A stretch of 64,000 bases of DNA, from NCBI GenBank assembly GCA_039000515.1, contig JBCFYV010000001.1:9904928-9968927 (forward strand), read 5' to 3'. This document shows, one piece after another, positions 33,516 through 45,490 of this stretch. The stretch's first letter is position 1. The number at the start of each line of letters is the position of its first letter. A program made the position numbers and the translations under genes. This DNA comes from Timema cristinae (taxonomy: Eukaryota; Arthropoda; Insecta; Phasmatodea; Timematidae). A model generated the notes under the pieces. It made no database searches. It worked only from the letters and a program-made list of their open reading frames with translations, and was not told the DNA's origin.

Positions 33516-33805
33516 TGAACGGAACGCATATTTTTTGCAGTTTTTATATATAAAAAAAATACATTCTGTCCATAAATAAATACAATTTGCTTCAGAAAAT
33601 ACGTTTAGTTTAATTAATGGATATTATAGACTTTGGTAATAACATTTTATATTAATTTTATCAGTTTCTTTTCAAATACTAATGCACTCACGAGAAATAT
33701 TAAAGGAATGTTTAGATTATTGCGTGTAGAAAATTAAACTAAACGTATCCACAGAAGCAATATTTTATTTATTTTGGATAAAACTGCTATGTGTTGTTAT
33801 AAATA
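33515..33805. mobile_element. Foldback (MITE-like) repeat, family F
   Basis: The left arm has CAGTTTTTATAT and ACGTTTAGTTTAATTAATGG. The right arm has the inverse ATTAAACTAAACGTATCCAC and GGATAAAACTGCT. The arms match those of 38500-38830 and 53139-53501 but the core is diverged. Confidence 0.65.
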
Positions 33806-34249
33806 CAGACCGAACAAACAGAGAAATACAAACAAACCCATCACCAAACTAGCTCGGGTGGGCTTTGCGTGTTCACTAAAACATGAAACGTTTTACCAGC
33901 AGACTACAGAACGGAAGAGAAGAGAAGAAGAAAGAAGAAGAGAAAAGTGACAAAGGCCATTGGGAGCGTAATTAGCATTTAAAAGCTGTGCCGCAAGAAA
34001 GTGTTACCAACAACTGTCAGGATAGTTGCCATCAACAGATATTGACGAGAAAGTTGCACTTTCGTTTGGTCCACTATTTGTTCGATGGTATATTAATTAG
34101 ATAGATAACCCTCATTAATTCTTATATAGAGCGATGTTTCCGTACTTGATTCAGTACATGTCAACTAATAACAAAACAAGTAGCTATCACAAATCGATGG
34201 ACACGCGGACGAAACGTCAAGCTTGTCTAGACTGTTTGCCAGTGAAGGA

Positions 34250-34423
34250 GAGGTCATTGTTCAAATACCGGTTAGGCTTATTCATAGATGGTTTCCCAGT
34301 CTTACCTCTGTGCAAATTCTGGAACATTACCTCTAAATTCTAACCATCCTCCTCAGTACTACTACACTTGAGTAATTAATATAAATGCGGATTTACCAAA
34401 CGGGTAGTGAGACGCGGTGAAAA
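34250..34423 (+). mobile_element. SINE-B copy, old
   Basis: GATGGTTTCCCAGTCTTACC body and the tail CAAACGGGTAGTGAGACGCG. The head is truncated. Confidence 0.65.
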
Positions 34424-34575
34424 CAAAAAAACAGCCAGCCATCATAAAATCAAGGACCATGTGGATGAGCGTCGCGCACCCACAGGTCTCAGTTCGAGAC
34501 TCGCTTGTTAGGCAGGCAACATACTTGGTGCGATAGACCGGACAAGACTGGCGACCAAGGACAACTGCGACCAAG

Positions 34576-34849
34576 GTGACCTGGTGGTCTAGGAGTAAGG
34601 TGTCAGACTTCTGTGCTGGGGTTCCGGGGTTCAATCCCCGGTCCCGGCATCTGATTACTAAACCCTTCCTTCACCTCTGATAAGACGTGTATTAATCACA
34701 ACTTGTGAATGTGGGGAATGCCAGGCCACCACCGTGGTTCGGATCCCTCGTTAAACTGTAGGTCCTTCGTTTCACAACCATCCTACCATTACACATTAGC
34801 GTAAGTGTGTATAGCCAAAACGGATAGTAAGACGCGTTGCTGCTGCTGC

Positions 34850-34903
<54 letters not shown>

Positions 34904-34910
34904 TAATAAT
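34576..34910 (+). mobile_element. SINE-A copy with long (TAA)n tail
   Basis: Plus-strand copy: head GGTGACCTGGTGGTCTAGGA, GGGGTTCAATCCCCGGTCCC, a middle with the longer GTGTATTAATCACAACTTGT variant, shared tail, then (GCT)n and about 60 bp of (TAA)n. The flanks ACTGCGACCAAG and ACTTGCGACAACC look like an imperfect target-site duplication. Confidence 0.9.
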
Positions 34911-35329
34911 AACTTGCGACAACCAGAACTCGCGACCAACCTGCTTTAAAGATTCTGTTACTACCGTTATATAAATTGTTCGAATAAATGAATGTAAATA
35001 ACGTATCACATCAAGAAGTTTCTTAATTTGAGCTTTTAAACTGAATCTCTTCTAAGTGCTGTGACTCATAGCACTTGGGTCATTAGAGTGTTCCCGTCAC
35101 CAATTTGTACAAAGTTCCACAGTCGCTCTGAAGAAAACCAACAACACGGATGTGAACTGTCCTGCGAGGAGGGAAGTTGTTAGCCCGCAAGACACACACA
35201 CACGCGCGCGCCGACATCTGTGATCCACCTGCCAAACTACAACACGTTCCGGGTCCCAGTGTCAGCGTCTTGGTTATATCACTCATGGACCTCACTTGGA
35301 GGAGAATGACGTAACATAGTGATCAGCAC

Positions 35330-35480
35330 GGATGGTCGCGCGGACTAGGGTGTTGTCTCATCTAGTCAGTAATTCAGTTGGCATAGAGGCCAGGATTATA
35401 ATTTCAAGTGGGTGTCCTTTTTTCCTAAATGGTTTCCCATTATTCTTTCACATAAATGCGGGTACACTTCCTCGCAATTA
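35330..35480 (+). mobile_element. Older SINE-B copy interrupted by SINE-C
   Basis: A diverged plus-strand body (GTTTCCCATTATTCTTTCAC, AATGCGGGTACACTTCCTC). It resumes to the right of the inserted SINE-C at 35745-35810 with an eroded tail (CAAACATGTAGTAAAACGCA). Confidence 0.75.
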
Positions 35481-35487
35481 TACTTTA

Positions 35488-35743
35488 TTTATTTATTTAG
35501 CACCACGTCTTACTAACCGTTCAGGTTATACGCCTACGTACTAATTACGCTAATGCGTTAGGAATTGGGAAGGTTGAATATAGAGGAAGTGAACCCACTT
35601 TTTCTTGGAGGAAGAGTGGAAAACCATTCAGGAAAAATCACCCCCAGTTCACCCTAGCGAGATTCGAACCTCAATTGCCCCGTCCTCGGCAGTCTAGCTC
35701 AACATGAAACTAGCACGTTAGCTAACTACGCCACCGAGGGGGT
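35488..35743 (-). mobile_element. SINE-C copy nested in SINE-B, 12-bp target duplication
   Basis: Minus-strand copy with a third tRNA-like head (CGGTGGCGTAGTTAGCTAAC), a B-box-like GGTTCGAATC, and the common body and tail. It is flanked by AATTATACTTTA (35476-35487) and AATTCTACTTTA (35744-35755), one mismatch, splitting the SINE-B at 35330. Confidence 0.92.
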
Positions 35744-35819
35744 AATTCTACTTTAATCGCCTCATCAGTGTGAATATACGGTAGTCCAAACATGTAGTAA
35801 AACGCATTGTTAAAAAAAA

Positions 35820-36765
35820 AAGACGCAATTGAAAAAATCTCCTAAGGGTATATATTTTTCAAACCTTTAAGCGGGTTACTTTCAAACCAAACCATTTGAA
35901 TTTTAAGAATGTCTATAAATAATTTGTCATTCAAACTAAATCAAAAAAGTCGGCAAAAGTGATTCGAAAAATCAATGACGAAAAATAAAAAAAGGTAGAG
36001 AAATCACTTTAATTAATTAGTACAATTCAGTGGACGCATGCTTGCTGACAGCCAGACCAATCTAAGGACACAAGGACAAGAAAAGTGAATTGAAAGAAAT
36101 GCAGAGCGATTTGTCTAGCAATTATATTCGGGAGAAAATAATCAGTGATCGAAGTTCAGCCTCCTGATTCAGAGCAAAGAGTGCAAGAACTCAAGCAACA
36201 TTGTCAGTGAATGCGAAAAACAAATAAACAAAATGAGTCGTCTGAATAATATTTTAATTAATGAGAGTCATTTTGGAGACAATCGTTGTCATACGTCATC
36301 ACACCCCTCAAACATAGACCCTTCCTGCCAGTGATGCGTGGCAGACAATGCGTAAACAAACAGGCACATTTGATTATGAGGACTTTCAAATGTCAAAGCA
36401 CGGACAGAATTCACAAGCGACTATTAAGTACATAATTTCTGTTTAAATATGGAGTTAAGTGCGTCAAAGAAACAAAGTATACTTGAAATCACCGCCGTCA
36501 CAGATCGAACATTTTTAGCTCTGTGTACGCAGGCCGAATGAAAATGTGTGCAGAGTTTTTGTCTTACACGCGCGCTCAAGTCTCAGTGATATTAACGTTA
36601 ATTTGATCGAGGATCCCACACATGTAGCTTCACCGTATTACATGTAAACAAGATGAATATATCATACAGGCTACTTTTACAAATAAAAACCAGTGATACA
36701 TTTTGATAAGAACGATCATCGGTAGAATTAAAAGTATTGATCATAAAGTTATGTTATTATTTATT
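35820..36765. other. Intergenic AT-rich stretch, nothing recognised
   Basis: No exon, SINE or tandem array is visible. The nearby plus and minus ORFs are short. Confidence 0.4.
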
Positions 36766-36769
36766 TGGC

Positions 36770-37000
36770 AGTATGTCTTACTACCCGTTTCATTTATACG
36801 CATATACACTAATGTTTTAGGGACGAGAAAGATTGTATTTAAATGAAGTGTACCCGCATTAGTATGTAGGGAGAGTGGAAAACTATTTAGGGAAAAAACT
36901 CTCAGTGCATTCAACCATTATTCATAACTCCGATTTCCCCGTCATTGGCGGTCTAGTATACTGCTCGAGTAACGCCTTAGACCACGCGGCCACCGAAATG
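36770..37000 (-). mobile_element. SINE-B copy
   Basis: Minus-strand head GGTGGCCGCGTGGTCTAAGG, B-box region diverged, body and tail (plus strand GTATGTCTTACTACCCGTTT). Confidence 0.8.
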
Positions 37001-37149
37001 GGTCAAAAGTAATGTTAACTCGAGGATATGTAAATAATAATCTAGAGTCCCAACCGGAACACTTGTAGAACATATGTTTACCAAACAACAGTATGTGTAT
37101 GCTACGTGTTGATGTCAACACGCTCAGTAACCGTAATTTAGCCCACATC

Positions 37150-37363
37150 AATGGTCAAGTGGGCAAAGACATCGGACTCGTATTGTTTGGTTTTCAAGGG
37201 ACGAGTATATCGAATATCATATTCGTGTCTAAGGCGATTTTCCTAAATGATTTCTCAATACTCCTTTACATAAATACATATACATTTCTTCTATATTTTA
37301 TCCTACTCATCCCTAACTCATTAGTGTAAATAGGTGTAAAACCCGGACAGGAAATAAGACGCA
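37150..37363 (+). mobile_element. SINE-B copy, old
   Basis: Plus-strand body with GATTTCTCAATACTCCTTTA and the tail ACCCGGACAGGAAATAAGAC. Confidence 0.6.
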
Positions 37364-37675
37364 AATCACGGGGAAAAAAAGGTTTAACTTGTGCACTAAA
37401 TAAAAAGTTATATTTATATTTTCTTAATTCATTATTCGATAGAAACAACAAGTTATTATTTTCATAAAAAAATATATGTAAAAGTGAAAATTTTAACTTT
37501 CACCGTCCCTCGTGATCAACGACAAAATATTGCAGTTATTTGTCAAGTGAGAACGTCAAGAACTGCGGATAACAAAGAGGAACGGATAGCAAACAGGTGA
37601 GGATAGCCAAGAAATACGGATAGAAAAAAGGGCGCGTTAGCCAGGAGACTCGCCTCATATTATAATCAAATTTGA

Positions 37676-37860
37676 ATAAGAATAGTCTTATCTGACCGCT
37701 ATAAAAGTAACTAGAGCTACTTTCTCGTATTCATACGTCAAGCCATGTGATCCGAAGCTGTCACTTATGATACTTATCAATACATATAAAATAATATTAG
37801 TAGTAAAATGTTATCAATGTTTAATACATTCATATATGTGTGTATTTTGTAAAAGGTTCT
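37676..37860 (+). repeat. Family D dispersed repeat
   Basis: TAGTCTTATCTGACCGCTAT, TATTCATACGTCAAGCCATG and TTATCAATACATATAAAATA, a good copy of the family. Relatives are at 22025, 25680 (-), 39780, 42895, 45040 (-), 45640 and 49505. Confidence 0.75.
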
Positions 37861-38190
37861 TTTTTAATATTAGTCCCCGGTTTGACCCCGGCGGTCCACG
37901 GTTACGGAGCAGAGATGGACACAGGAAGTTGAGCAGCTTTCTGCCACACTTTTAACAAATGAACATTTATGTCAGGGAAATGATTAGCGAAAGTTCCTTC
38001 ATGAGACATAGTTTGTTATATAATTGTGAACACGGGAAGTCAAGACCTGGGAAAACTGGTACACACGTGTCAACAAATTAATGTCACTTCAAAAAGATTT
38101 TTATTGGGGCACTAAGCGTTCCCTTTCTAAAGTAAGATAATATCAGCGCACAACTTACACACCAACTTAACGTGGGGATGCGGGAAGCAA

Positions 38191-38487
38191 GATTATTATT
38201 ATTATTGGTACAGTGTCTTACTACCCGTTCGGGTTATACGCACTTACGTTAATGTGCAATTGTAGGGTGATTGTGAGATGAAATGGAGGACCTACAGTTT
38301 TACGTGGGATCCGAACCACGGTGGAGGTCTGGCATTCCACACATTCACAAGTTGTGATTAATACACGTCTTGTCAGAGGTGAAGGAAGGGTTTGGCAATC
38401 AGATAAATCTCTGCCGGGACCGAGGATTGAACCCCGGACCCCCAGCACAGAAGTCCGACACCTTACCCCTAGACCATCAGGTCACCC
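38191..38487 (-). mobile_element. SINE-A copy
   Basis: Minus-strand complete copy: (TAA)n end, shared tail (plus strand GTCTTACTACCCGTTCGGGT), middle, B box (plus strand GGATTGAACCCC) and head. It abuts the foldback element that follows. Confidence 0.92.
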
Positions 38488-38830
38488 CAGGGAACAAGAG
38501 AAAGGGCCAGTGTTTTTTGCAGTTTTTATAGCAAAACATTTTCTAAATCAAAATAAATCAAATATTGATCTAGTATAAAACTAAGAGTTTAAATTTCTTC
38601 ACCTGGTGATAACAACAGTTAATGAATATCTGTCAAAGGTGTCCTGGGATTTAATGACAACTTTTTCTCTTCATTTAAAAAGTTTATCGTCAACTGCCGC
38701 TATGCTCATTACAGATATTGAACAACTGTTGATATCACCAGGTGAAGAAAATTAAACTATATGTTTCTATTGGAGCAATATCTTATTTATTAAAAACCGC
38801 ACAAGACACCTACCTTTTCTCGCGTCCCCT
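38488..38830. mobile_element. Foldback (MITE-like) repeat, family F
   Basis: Inverted arms: GCAGTTTTTATAGCAAAACA, CTTCACCTGGTGATAACAAC and AATATCTGTCAAAGGTGTCC on the left. On the right, the inverse GTTGATATCACCAGGTGAAG and, further out, CTTTTCTCGCGTCCCCTACA. The core matches 53139-53501. The left end touches the SINE-A at 38191-38487. Confidence 0.75.
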
Positions 38831-39374
38831 ACACTAACATCTCAAGCTAGAACAGTGCGCCTAGTACTGAGCTCTCAGCGTCCACAAATATTAAATATGT
38901 TTGCCTCATCTGAACTCGAACTAGGGTCATTTGCAGTCAAATCCTCTAACCACTCAGTGAGAGGGACGTAATGTGGCCTAATGTAAAACATTACTTTCGA
39001 GAGTAATGTATCATGTTGCGTTATCAACATCGAACGTTCTCTTGGATCCAGAAGTCCCTGTTCGACCCCTCCCCAAGATACACTTGGCTCTCCGAGCTCG
39101 TGGGAGGGATGAGGAGTGGGGGAAACGCACACAATGGAGGAACCTGTGTGGGCAACCCGTGGGTCTCTCTCATTATTGTGAAGTGTTACATAACCCCCTC
39201 CCCCCTCTCACCTCACCTTCACACATTGTTCTCTTGGTGCTCGGCCAGTCAGTTGAGCAAACTATACACACAGACAATGGAACCGTTTTAATAATAATTC
39301 TGTCTGTCTCGTGGGACGGGTAGTAAGAAAGTATCTGTAATGCTGGCCCGTACCAGTGGGATAGTTCTGTAGTA

Positions 39375-39641
39375 GGTGACCCGGTGGTCTAGAGGTAAGG
39401 TGTTGGACTTCTGTACTGGAGGTCCGGTGTTCAATCCTCGGTCCCGGCACAGATTTATCTGATTACCAAATCCTTCCTTCACCTCTGACAATACATCTTG
39501 TGAATGTGGGGAATGCCAGGCCTCCACCGTGGTTCGGATCACACGTTAAACTGTAGGTCCTTCATTTCATCTCACAATCACCCTACCATCACACATTAGC
39601 GTAAGTGCTGTATAACCCAAACGGGTAGTAAGACGTGGTGC

Positions 39642-39679
<38 letters not shown>

Positions 39680-39695
39680 TTAATAATAATAATAA
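39375..39695 (+). mobile_element. SINE-A copy with 10-bp target-site duplication
   Basis: Plus-strand copy. Head GGTGACCCGGTGGTCTAGAG, B box GTGTTCAATCCTCGG, complete middle and tail, (TAA)n end. TTCTGTAGTA is repeated at 39365-39374 and 39696-39705. Confidence 0.94.
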
Positions 39696-39779
39696 TTCTG
39701 TAGTACTTCGCTGCATTACCGTCAGCTATCTCCTACCCGAACTCACGGAATTAACGTCAAGCTCATTTACAGTTCAATC

Positions 39780-39905
39780 TTTATAGGCGGAACCTGATCC
39801 GACAGCTAGAAAAGTTAGTTGATAGTCTTTCACTTATTTATACAAGTCATGTGATCTGCAGCTGTCTCTTTGTTATAGATATTATCAATACATATGAGAT
39901 CTCCG
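39780..39905 (+). repeat. Family D dispersed repeat
   Basis: CAGCTAGAAAAGTTAG, TACAAGTCATGTGATCTGCA and GATATTATCAATACATATGA. It directly abuts the reverse copy of family E that follows. Confidence 0.7.
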
Positions 39906-40400
39906 AGGAGTTTTTAGAATTAGATCTAATCCTAAAATTAAGGGTAATTTACCAAAGGGCAAAAAGAAAAAAAACTATTTTCTCAAAATTCCCTCTAACA
40001 ATTTTGATTAAGTTTTGTATCTAGATACTGTAAAATTACAGAAAAAATTGCAACTCTTATTTTCCCATGAAAATGACAGATTACTTAACGTAAGCAGACA
40101 TATATAATTTTGATCATACCTCCGCAACTATTTCAGTTAAGAAATAAATTATTGTTGAAAAGTTGTAGTAATATTAAAAATACATATCTTTTTTATTTGA
40201 AATATATTTTTATGAAACCGATAGTTTCTGAGCTATATGTAAAATAATTTATATTATTTCCTTGATATTCTTTGATTGAGTGTTTTTGCAACAATGTATA
40301 TTATTTAGTTTCACAAATCTTACGATTTTTTTTAAGTATATGTCTCTAATTTAGATAAGAGAGAGAAAAAGTCTGTGCGGACACATCGCAACATTTATTT
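39906..40400 (-). repeat. Family E AT-rich dispersed repeat, reverse
   Basis: The reverse complement aligns by eye with 21125-21710 and 59990-60570 (TCCTAAAATTAAGGGTAATT at the left; TTTCACAAATCTTACGATTT and AAGTCTGTGCGG at the right). Confidence 0.78.
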
Positions 40401-40478
40401 AAATTTTATGATGACCAAACAAATATTTTGCTATTAAAACCACAAAAAATATTGACCATAACTTCCATTCACTACCAG

Positions 40479-40492
40479 CCCCCCCCCCCCCC
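40479..40492 (+). repeat. Poly(C) run
   Basis: 14 C in a row, followed within 50 bases by further C runs. A second such run (13 C) lies at 49014-49026. Confidence 0.95.
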
Positions 40493-41037
40493 AGTCCATG
40501 TATTAACAAACATGTCCCCCCCCTTTCCCCCATGCACCCAGTGAACAAGTGATCCAGTGTGATGGACAGTCACTTTGTATGAAACAAAGGTTTGTCTTTA
40601 TAAATAATTGCAGTGGATGACGGTGTGAATTACAGCTTCCAGCTGTCATGTCATACGCCATGCTGCTGCGTCACGGAGAGTAACAATGAGGAGGGGAGAG
40701 GGGGGGGCACAACACAGCATCTGTCGCCTAGATAAAGATTCCCCGTCGAAAACTTGATTTGGACAAGTGGGGAAAAAATTGTGCTATTTTGTTGGGCCTA
40801 CATATCGTGATTTTTATGCAAATATTTAGGTCTAAACTTTTTTTTATAGATCTCAAAATACTTATTTAGAACATCAGGAACCAGGTATTAATAGTGCTGG
40901 ATTATCATTGGTTACAAAATATACCCAAACACTTGTTTCAATGTTATTTAAATTTATATTTCTCTCAAATAAGTATTTTATAGGACTTTTTTTTTCAGAA
41001 AATTTGAATGGTATAATGAATACATAAAGTTTATCTC

Positions 41038-41040
<3 letters not shown>

Positions 41041-41084
<44 letters not shown>

Positions 41085-41350
41085 TAGCACCGCGTCTTAC
41101 TACCCGTTTGGGTTATACGCACTTACGCTAATGTGTAATGGCAGGGTGATAGTGAGATGAAATGAAGGACCTACAGTTTAACGTGGAATTCGAACCACGG
41201 TGGAGGCCTGGCATTCCTCACATTCACAAGATGTTTTGTCAGAGGTGAAGGAAGGGTTTGGTAATCAGATAAATCTTTTCCGGACCGAGGATCGAACCCC
41301 GGCCACCAGCATAGAAGTCTGACACCTTACCCCTAGACCACCAGGTCACC
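41041..41350 (-). mobile_element. SINE-A copy with 11-bp target-site duplication
   Basis: Minus-strand copy with about 45 bp of (TTA)n at its left, shared tail, middle and head. TTTATCTCTGT flanks it at 41030-41040 and 41351-41361. Confidence 0.94.
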
Positions 41351-41434
41351 TTTATCTCTGTTGATCTGGTGTAAAAAATAAATAAAATAAATGGCAGGAC
41401 ACATTACACACACACTTTTTGGCATAGATTGTAT

Positions 41435-41550
41435 TATATACCACCCTCAGTAAACCCAACCAAGATTCAAACCAAAATCTTCCTGTCTTTAGCAGTTCAA
41501 TCTAACAGAAGAATGACGCCTTAAACTATTAGGCCAATGAAGCGTAACCA
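41435..41550 (-). mobile_element. SINE-B head fragment
   Basis: Minus-strand TTGGCCTAATAGTTTAAGGC and a B-box-like region (plus strand AAGATTCAAACC). Strongly diverged. Confidence 0.6.
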
Positions 41551-41589
41551 ATTATTTTTAATGTGTAAAAATAGAAACATATTCTTAGT

Positions 41590-42560
41590 TATCATAAAAA
41601 AAAATTACAAAATATTCATTTTGAGCTAAATCTTCCATACAATTTTCGAAAAATAAAAATAGTTTACATTATTATTTATCATGTAAAATAACCCTCAGGT
41701 ACCAATATTGTAAAAAAAATACCAGATAATTATTTTGAACCAAATGAATAAAGCCATTTTTAAAATATTTCCCATTTAAAAAAAACAGTTCTTAGTGAAC
41801 TGTCCCTAAGCAAATTTTTTTCCCGAAAACAAGTATTAAGTTTGATTTGTCATGAATTTTCACGACCCCAATACTTTCTCTCTTTAGATAAGAAAGAAGA
41901 AACAAATCCATGGAATCCAACTTATTTTCAATTTGTTTTTACTTTCTCGTGAATCGTGAAAATTCTTCACCCCGAGATTATATGATAATCTTTACGTTTT
42001 ATGTGTCTGAGAAAAAAACTAAAAAATTATGTTTGTTCCTTGCTGCAGATTTGTAACAGTTTGATGAATTTTATTCAAACTTGATATTTAGATAGTATAA
42101 GGCTACTTCAGGACGTTTTTTATTTTGATCCTGTACTTAAATTAAAGGTAGTTACTGATAAATGATTTTGTTTGTCTCCAAATTTTCCAAAAATAGCAAT
42201 TAAATTTGATTAAAATATGTATGTGGAGTGTTTGACATGACAAATAAAACTTAATACTTGTTTCCCCAAAAAAAAAATTATTTAAGGGCAATTTAATGAA
42301 GACGGTTTCCAAGAAATGGGAAATATTTTTAAAATGGCTTCAACGATTTTGTTGAAAATAGGTTATACATAATTTTATACAATTGTAATTTTTACATATT
42401 ATTTTATGGTAGTTAATTGATCAATTTTTGAAAAAAGTTGAGATGTTTTGAAAATAACTACAATGAATTTGTTCAAAATTGATTTCTGGGGTCTAATTTA
42501 CATGATAAATAATCATGTAAATTGTATTTATTTTTCTAAAATATATCAAATTAAAGGTTG
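41590..42560. repeat. Large imperfect inverted repeat, AT-rich
   Basis: The left arm (about 41600-41870) contains AAATATTTCCCATTT and AACAAGTATTAAGTTTGATT. The right arm (about 42215-42560) contains the inverse AATAAAACTTAATACTTGTT and AAATGGGAAATATTT (in GAAATGGGAAATATTTTTAA). The spacer is about 350 bp. The left arm also shares short blocks with family E. Confidence 0.65.
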
Positions 42561-42894
42561 TTTACTTATGACACATTTTAGAAAGTTTGAAATTTTTCTA
42601 AAATATTCTTGAAGATTTACTTAAAAATGTGTATCTGGAATTGTTTTCCCATGAGAAATAAGAATATATTTTTATTTTGACTAATTACAATTAATATATG
42701 AGTAGTGTTGTTTGAAATGTATATAAAGAGCGGTAAGACTAGTTTAATGAATTCCTAATTTTTTAAAATATAGTTCCAAGCTGTAAGACACTAAAGGGGA
42801 ACGTTTTTCAAAAAGGATTTATTCAATGTGAACTTTATATAGAGAATCGTATCAGCCCAATAACAAACTAACTTAACCAAATATGGCTACAGCT

Positions 42895-43040
42895 AGCCTA
42901 GAGTCCAATTTTCATAAGAATAAACTTATCTAACAGCTAGAAAAGTTACTAGCTTTACTTTCATGTATTCATATGTCAAATCATGTGATATGTAGCTGTA
43001 ATTTTTGATGGTTTACAAAAATAATAAGATACAGCACGTA
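42895..43040 (+). repeat. Family D dispersed repeat
   Basis: CTTATCTAACAGCTAGAAAA, TCATGTATTCATATGTCAAA and TCATGTGATATGTAGCTGTA. Confidence 0.7.
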
Positions 43041-43059
43041 TTTTCAAAATACTAGTGAT

Positions 43060-43910
43060 CACTACACAAGAAACGGTCAGTGACTTCAACGAACAGTAAA
43101 GACAGAACTTCTTGATGGCATCTCAATCAAACAAAAGTGTAAACAATTAATTCACTTTGATTGGTTGTTCTGCGGGAAGGCGGGTGTTCCCCGAGAGGGT
43201 GTTTCAAGGTCCAAGAGACCAACGTGGTGTTTCATCTTATTAAAATAAAAGAGTCCTTGAACCGCCACCCTCCCGACAATTACGGTCAAATCGTGTAAGG
43301 CAGTTCAATTAGTAGTTGTGAATTGAACCAGATGTAAAAACTCGCATTACAAACTTAATTTCGTTTTCAAAACGGACACGACTGGGACAACATGTATCAA
43401 GGAAACACGTGTTGGACACGAATGGAAAGCGAAGCCAGAATCCGTCCTTCGGGCCCAGTCACGAAACGCGCCATTGAATAATTATTAGTCTGACCGCAAG
43501 AAACAGGCTAGTTGAACGGGCGGCCGCACGTAGCGCTGTTGTAAACGATACCCACGGCACGCGAGTCACCGGAACATACCCACGTAAAGATCGACTTGCC
43601 CTGGTCGCGGTCAAGAGCGTCACACCCCCACAATGGACTGGACCAACAGTGACGTGGAGATCTGGGTTCGAATCTAAGACAGTTTCATGGCGGTGACGAG
43701 TTTCCCATTTACTCTCAATTTCTTGATGTTGGCAGGTAGTCCGTTCTGGAAGGCCTTCTATCCCACCAAAACACCAAGCTACAATGGGATTCTGATACGA
43801 AATAGGGCCTTATAGAACGGGCTTACTACCTAAACCTGGGTATAACCAGAACTACTATTTTAACGGCTACTATAAATAAATATTATTTAAAACGTCAAGG
43901 CCCAAATACA
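43060..43910. other. Intergenic, partly GC-rich, no gene called
   Basis: 43480-43700 is less AT-rich, with a tRNA-like fragment GGGTTCGAATCTAAGAC at 43660. I see no exon signals that hold together. Confidence 0.4.
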
Positions 43911-43914
43911 CTAA

Positions 43915-44170
43915 TTATCATCATCATCATCATAATCATCAACAACTGTTTCCAGCCTGTGACCAAGTCAGGTTAGTAAAATGCCTCCATCTTGCTTCCA
44001 CCATTCTTCTCCTCTCACTTGCACAATTAGTTATTTGCTCCTCCCATATATTTCTCGAACTCCCTTGCCGGTCTTTTCCCTACATACTTCATCTCCATAA
44101 CTTTATTTGGTGTTCTCTCCTTTTCCATCCTCATTACATGCCCATACCATCACAGTCTTGCTTTATATAT
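43915..44170 (-). mobile_element. 3' end of a decayed LINE, minus strand
   Basis: The minus strand reads WYGHVMRMEKERTP, then EMKYVGKRPAREFEKYMGG, with a 3' UTR ending in (ATG)n. It is the same family as 11485-11860. Only the last part of the RT ORF is present. Confidence 0.78.
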
Positions 44171-44845
44171 ATAAGTTGTGTTCTAAATTTGGGGAAAATA
44201 TTCGTTGCGATCATATTTCGAGCTAAACCGGCCCAGCTCCGCACGTATCTCGAAAGTGGACCGTTAATAGGTCATGTGCACCAACCAGTCCTTATAAACG
44301 TGTCAAGTGGTAAAAACTTTCTAAAAATAAAAAACCCTGGTCCTGCCAAGGAAACGACATATTTATACGGACGGCGCCTGGTTTGATTGTCGGTAAAACA
44401 AGGACTTGCCCAAGGCGTTCCCACACACATTTCTCATGACCCATTCAGGAGATATTCTAATGTGTGTATGAAAAGAAACCTAACATTTCGGCGGAGAAAA
44501 TGGCATTGAACGCAGCTGTTGAAGTCACGCATAGTAATACCGGCATTGTTCTGGCATTGTGTAGTAAATTCTTACTATCGAAACAGCAATTATATTTACT
44601 AAAGACTGTTACATACAAACACACAATTAACTTATAATTAGATGCTGTGGTCTTACTATAGTACAATCTTCATAGAAAGATCCTTTTAGAAAATACAAAC
44701 ATATTTGTTGTGGTCAACAAAGTAATGATAGAAAAAACTCCATGGCATGAGTTCACGACCGAGCGGCCGCCGCGTGTTGGCGAAGACAGTGCCAACATTT
44801 GTGGATATAGGGTGTCATGTGGTCTGCACAACAAACCCTCTAGCC

Positions 44846-45025
44846 GTTTATCTCAGTTTTCTAAACCGGAGCTGATTCAAGTAGCTCCTCATTTGTCCTT
44901 ACGAGGCCGAATTTGGGCCCGTTCCAGACCACTGCTTCACTGACAAATCTGGAAGATCCAGGATCGAACCCGGGACCTCTGGATCTGTAACCAGGCACTC
45001 TGACCACTAAACAATAGATCAGAGG
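44846..45025. repeat. tRNA-like dispersed repeat (family C2)
   Basis: TATCTCAGTTTTCTAAACCG, GCTCCTCATTTGTCCTTACG, GGATCGAACCCGGGACC. The first half is repeated at 2518-2630 (AATCTCAGTTTTCTAGACCG, CCTCATTTGTCCTCATGAGG). The minus strand has tRNA-like boxes (GTTTAGTGGTCAGAGTGCCT; GGTTCGATCC). Confidence 0.65.
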
Positions 45026-45039
45026 GGCGGTCAAGTATT

Positions 45040-45125
45040 TATGATATCTATCAAAAGTGACAGCCGTAGATCACATGACTTGACGTATGAATGTAATAAA
45101 ATAGTCTTAGTAACTCTTCTACCTG
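45040..45125 (-). repeat. Family D dispersed repeat, reverse
   Basis: Plus-strand AAAAGTGACAGCCGTAGATC ACATGACTTGACGTATGAAT is the inverse of the family core. Confidence 0.7.
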
Positions 45126-45283
45126 TATTCCAACCAAACTCTTGCTGATGCTTATTCCAAGATATCGAGTAAGAGCAGTTACACGTGGACATTTGTTTTG
45201 CTTGCCAATAATAAAAAATCAAGTAAATAAGTCAACCCAGTCTACAAACATCGAGCCCAGAGTGTTGGCCAAACAGCCTAACC

Positions 45284-45490
45284 TTGACCGATACACTATG
45301 ACACTATCTTGTAAGCTGCACCATAGAAGATCCAAGCAAGGTAGCAGTCTTACCTTTACTGATTACACTATGACCCTATCTTGTAAGCTGCACCATAGAA
45401 GATCCAAGCAAGGTATTAGTATTACCTTGACTGCTTACACTATGGCCCTATCTTGTAAGCTACATCATAGTGGAACCAAGCAAGGTAAGT
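45284..45490. repeat. About 69-bp tandem repeat, 3 copies
   Basis: Unit TACACTATGACACTATCTTG TAAGCTGCACCATAGAAGAT CCAAGCAAGG plus a variable tail. Single relatives in the opposite orientation occur at 1018-1085 and 56524-56575 (ATAAGATAGGGCCATGGTAT). The 121-codon plus-strand ORF through it is a by-product. Confidence 0.88.
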
